16,708 nucleotides of DNA. Source: Burkholderiales bacterium. Lineage in GTDB: Bacteria; Pseudomonadota; Gammaproteobacteria; Burkholderiales; Thiobacillaceae. Under the pieces are notes generated by a model. It was not told the DNA's origin and searched no databases. It saw only the letters and a program-made list of their open reading frames with translations. The translations under genes and the position numbers were made by a program. This document shows positions 15,045-16,708 of the stretch, in pieces (position 1 is the first letter of the stretch; each line of letters opens with the position of its first letter). The stretch is from NCBI GenBank assembly GCA_005793645.1, contig SXRG01000068.1, positions 1-16,708 of the forward strand. The letters are read 5' to 3'.

Positions 15045-16250
15045 TCAAGTCGATGCCCGAGCCGCTGCTGCCACCGCGTTCGGAATGCGCTCAATGAGGC
15101 GCGGGTCAAACGGCTTTGGGATGATGTAGTCGCGGCCGAACGCCAAGCTGTCAAGGTTGTATGCCACCAACACCTCTGCCGGTACCGGCTCACGCGCAAG
15201 AGCGGCCAGCGCCTTTGCCGCCGCAATCATCATGGGTTGGGTAATCGCCCTGGCGCGGGCCTCAAAGGTGCCCCGAAAGATATAGGGGAAGCCCAACACA
15301 TTGTTGACCTGGTTGGGATAGTCCGACCGCCCCGTCGCCATCAACGCGTCATCGCGTGCCGCATGGACCTCGGCCGGGTTGATTTCGGGATCGGGATTCG
15401 CCATGGCAAACAGGATCGGCCTCGCCGCCATACTTTTCACCATAGCCTGCGTCACCAGATTGGGGCCGGACACGCCGATGAACACATCCGCATCCATCAT
15501 GGCCTCGGCCAGCGTGCGTTGCTCGGTTGTCCGGGCAAATTCCTGTTTGTGGGTGTTAAGGTCACTGCGACCGCTGTGGATGACGCCCTTGGAATCTACC
15601 AGGGTCATGTTCGCCTTGTTGCCGCCCATCGCAATCAACAACCGCATACACGCCAGCCCCGCTGCGCCCGCTCCCAGGCAGACCAAACGGATCTCATCGA
15701 GCCGTTTGTCCTGCACCTCCAGGGCATTGAGCAAGCCCGCACACATCACCACCGCCGTGCCGTGCTGATCGTCATGGAACACCGGAATATCGAGGCGCGC
15801 TTTCAAGGCCGCCTCGATCTCAAAACAATGAGGTGCGGCGATATCCTCTAAATTGATACCCCCGAAGGTCGGCGCGATATTCACCACCGTCTCAATAAAA
15901 GATTCCACCGACGGCGCAGCCACCTCAATGTCGAATACATCGATACCAGCAAAGCGTTTGAACAAGATACCCTTGCCCTCCATCACCGGCTTAGAGGCTA
16001 GCGGCCCCAGATTACCCAAACCGAGAATGGCCGTTCCGTCGGTAATCACCGCGACCAGATTACCCTTATTGGTATAACGGTAAGCATTAGCGGGATCCTC
16101 GGCGATTGCGCGCACCGGCTCGGCCACTCCCGGCGTATAGGCCAAGGAAAGGTCCGCCTGCGTGGCACAGGGTTTGGACGATTCCACCGATATCTTCCCT
16201 GGAGTAGGGAACTCGTGATAGGCCAAGGCGCGGGATTTAAGGTCAGTCAT
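15045..16250 (-). CDS. Malic enzyme, short form without phosphotransacetylase domain
   Basis: This 401-residue enzyme should decarboxylate malate oxidatively to pyruvate and CO2. It has the catalytic Tyr38 in LAYTPGVAEP, EGKGILFKRFAGID (91-104) with a conserved Lys, the metal-binding INLEDI (132-137), FHDDQHGT (158-165), and the nucleotide-binding LGAGAAGLA (192-200). It resembles the N-terminal half of MaeB. It ends where the roughly 330-residue phosphotransacetylase-like domain of MaeB would begin, so it is the short, non-fused form. NAD versus NADP preference cannot be decided safely here. It lies between dctM (18-base gap) and sdhC (20-base gap) in the same operon. That placement suggests it handles malate made from imported C4-dicarboxylates. 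The ATG at 16250 has only a weak ribosome binding site. Confidence 0.93.
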   Translation of the reverse strand: MTDLKSRALAYHEFPTPGKISVESSKPCATQADLSLAYTPGVAEPVRAIAEDPANAYRYTNKGNLVAVITDGTAILGLGNLGPLASKPVMEGKGILFKRFAGIDVFDIEVAAPSVESFIETVVNIAPTFGGINLEDIAAPHCFEIEAALKARLDIPVFHDDQHGTAVVMCAGLLNALEVQDKRLDEIRLVCLGAGAAGLACMRLLIAMGGNKANMTLVDSKGVIHSGRSDLNTHKQEFARTTEQRTLAEAMMDADVFIGVSGPNLVTQAMVKSMAARPILFAMANPDPEINPAEVHAARDDALMATGRSDYPNQVNNVLGFPYIFRGTFEARARAITQPMMIAAAKALAALAREPVPAEVLVAYNLDSLAFGRDYIIPKPFDPRLIERIPNAVAAAARAST

Positions 16251-16268
16251 GGATAAAATTCAGCAAGA

Positions 16269-16708
16269 TCAAGAAAGCATCCCCAACATGCGTGGCAGCC
16301 AGAGGGAGAGGTTCGGCCAGTAGGTCACCAAGCCCAAGAAGACCAGCATGGTCAGGAGCCACGGCCAGACGGCGACGGTCAGTTCGGTAATCCCCATCTT
16401 GGCAATGCCACTGGCCACATAAAGGTTGAGCCCCACCGGCGGGTGACACATACCCACCTCCATGTTGACGACCATAATGATACCAAAGTGGACTGGATCA
16501 ATCCCCAATTGCATGGCAATCGGAAACAAGATCGGTGCCAGGATCAGGACGATGGAAGACGGCTCCATAAAATTCCCCGCCAGCAACAGCAGGATATTTG
16601 AGACCAGCAGAAAGGTAATGACACCAAGCCCCTGCCCGAGCATCCAGTCGGCCATGTTCTGCGGGATATGCTCGCTGGTCATCAGGAAAGAGAACAGCAC
16701 CGCATTGG
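16269..16708 (-). CDS. dctM: TRAP C4-dicarboxylate transporter large permease DctM, 5' partial
   Basis: Only the C-terminal 146 or so residues are in the window. The frame is open to the edge, and the GTG at 16700 is internal. FLMTSEHIPQNMADWM, GNFMEPSSIVLILAPI, GIDPVHFGIIMVVNMEVGM and CHPPVGLNLYVASGIAK are hallmarks of the 12-helix DctM subunit. TRAP transporters use this subunit with DctQ and a periplasmic DctP to take up dicarboxylates with a sodium gradient. dctQ and dctP would be expected further to the right. The substrate is inferred to be a C4-dicarboxylate from the downstream malic enzyme and succinate dehydrogenase genes; other TRAP substrates remain possible. Confidence 0.93.
   Translation of the reverse strand, partial: NAVLFSFLMTSEHIPQNMADWMLGQGLGVITFLLVSNILLLLAGNFMEPSSIVLILAPILFPIAMQLGIDPVHFGIIMVVNMEVGMCHPPVGLNLYVASGIAKMGITELTVAVWPWLLTMLVFLGLVTYWPNLSLWLPRMLGMLS

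Noticed and set aside
1..16708. CRISPR arrays, insertion sequences, tRNA or rRNA genes, attachment sites
   Set aside because: I saw no regularly spaced repeats, transposase-like proteins, terminal inverted repeats or RNA gene signatures; no clear evidence of mobile DNA.

Overview
The window reads as a stretch of chromosome from a denitrifying or nitrite-respiring, facultatively anaerobic beta- or gammaproteobacterium. EarP (arginine rhamnosylation of EF-P), SdhE and a joined sdhCDAB-sdhE-gltA-sucA gene order point to beta/gamma. A NirN-type cytochrome, an NnrS protein and two FNR/Dnr-type boxes point to anaerobic nitrogen-oxide metabolism. I cannot name the genus from sequence alone. The coding strands are densely packed: the longest gene-free stretch is about 260 bases, so nothing over 300 bases is unexplained.

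Region 1 (1-6491) is a nitric-oxide/anaerobiosis neighbourhood. It holds the 3' part of a NirN-like c-d1 cytochrome (+), a convergent nnrS (-), a divergent small DUF2249 gene (+), and a two-gene minus-strand unit made of a half-size heme-copper-oxidase-subunit-I-like membrane protein and an overlapping YhcC-type radical SAM gene. Divergent from that unit is a nitronate-monooxygenase-family flavoprotein with a Cys-rich tail (+). The two divergent intergenic regions each hold an FNR-type palindrome: 9/10 consensus positions at 2500-2513 and 10/10 at 5088-5101. In both, a TAnnnT -10 element lies at exactly the spacing of a class II FNR promoter, reading toward the minus-strand membrane-protein gene. 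The poorly characterised proteins here (the oxidase-like protein, the flavoprotein and DUF2249) are the best candidates for something undescribed.

Region 2 (6460-7578) is earP (+). It starts at a TTG inside the end of the flavoprotein gene and converges on sucA with a 6-base gap.

Region 3 (7585-16708, all minus strand) is a tightly spaced nine-gene carbon-metabolism operon. In transcription order it is dctM (TRAP transporter, cut by the window edge), a short malic enzyme, sdhC, sdhD, sdhA, sdhB, sdhE, gltA and sucA. Gaps are 20 bases or less, and several genes overlap by 1-4 bases. Together they import a C4-dicarboxylate, oxidise succinate, convert malate to pyruvate, condense acetyl-CoA with oxaloacetate, and supply the E1 component for 2-oxoglutarate oxidation. 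sucB and lpd do not follow sucA, and SucA lacks part of its usual N-terminal segment. The operon promoter lies outside the window.
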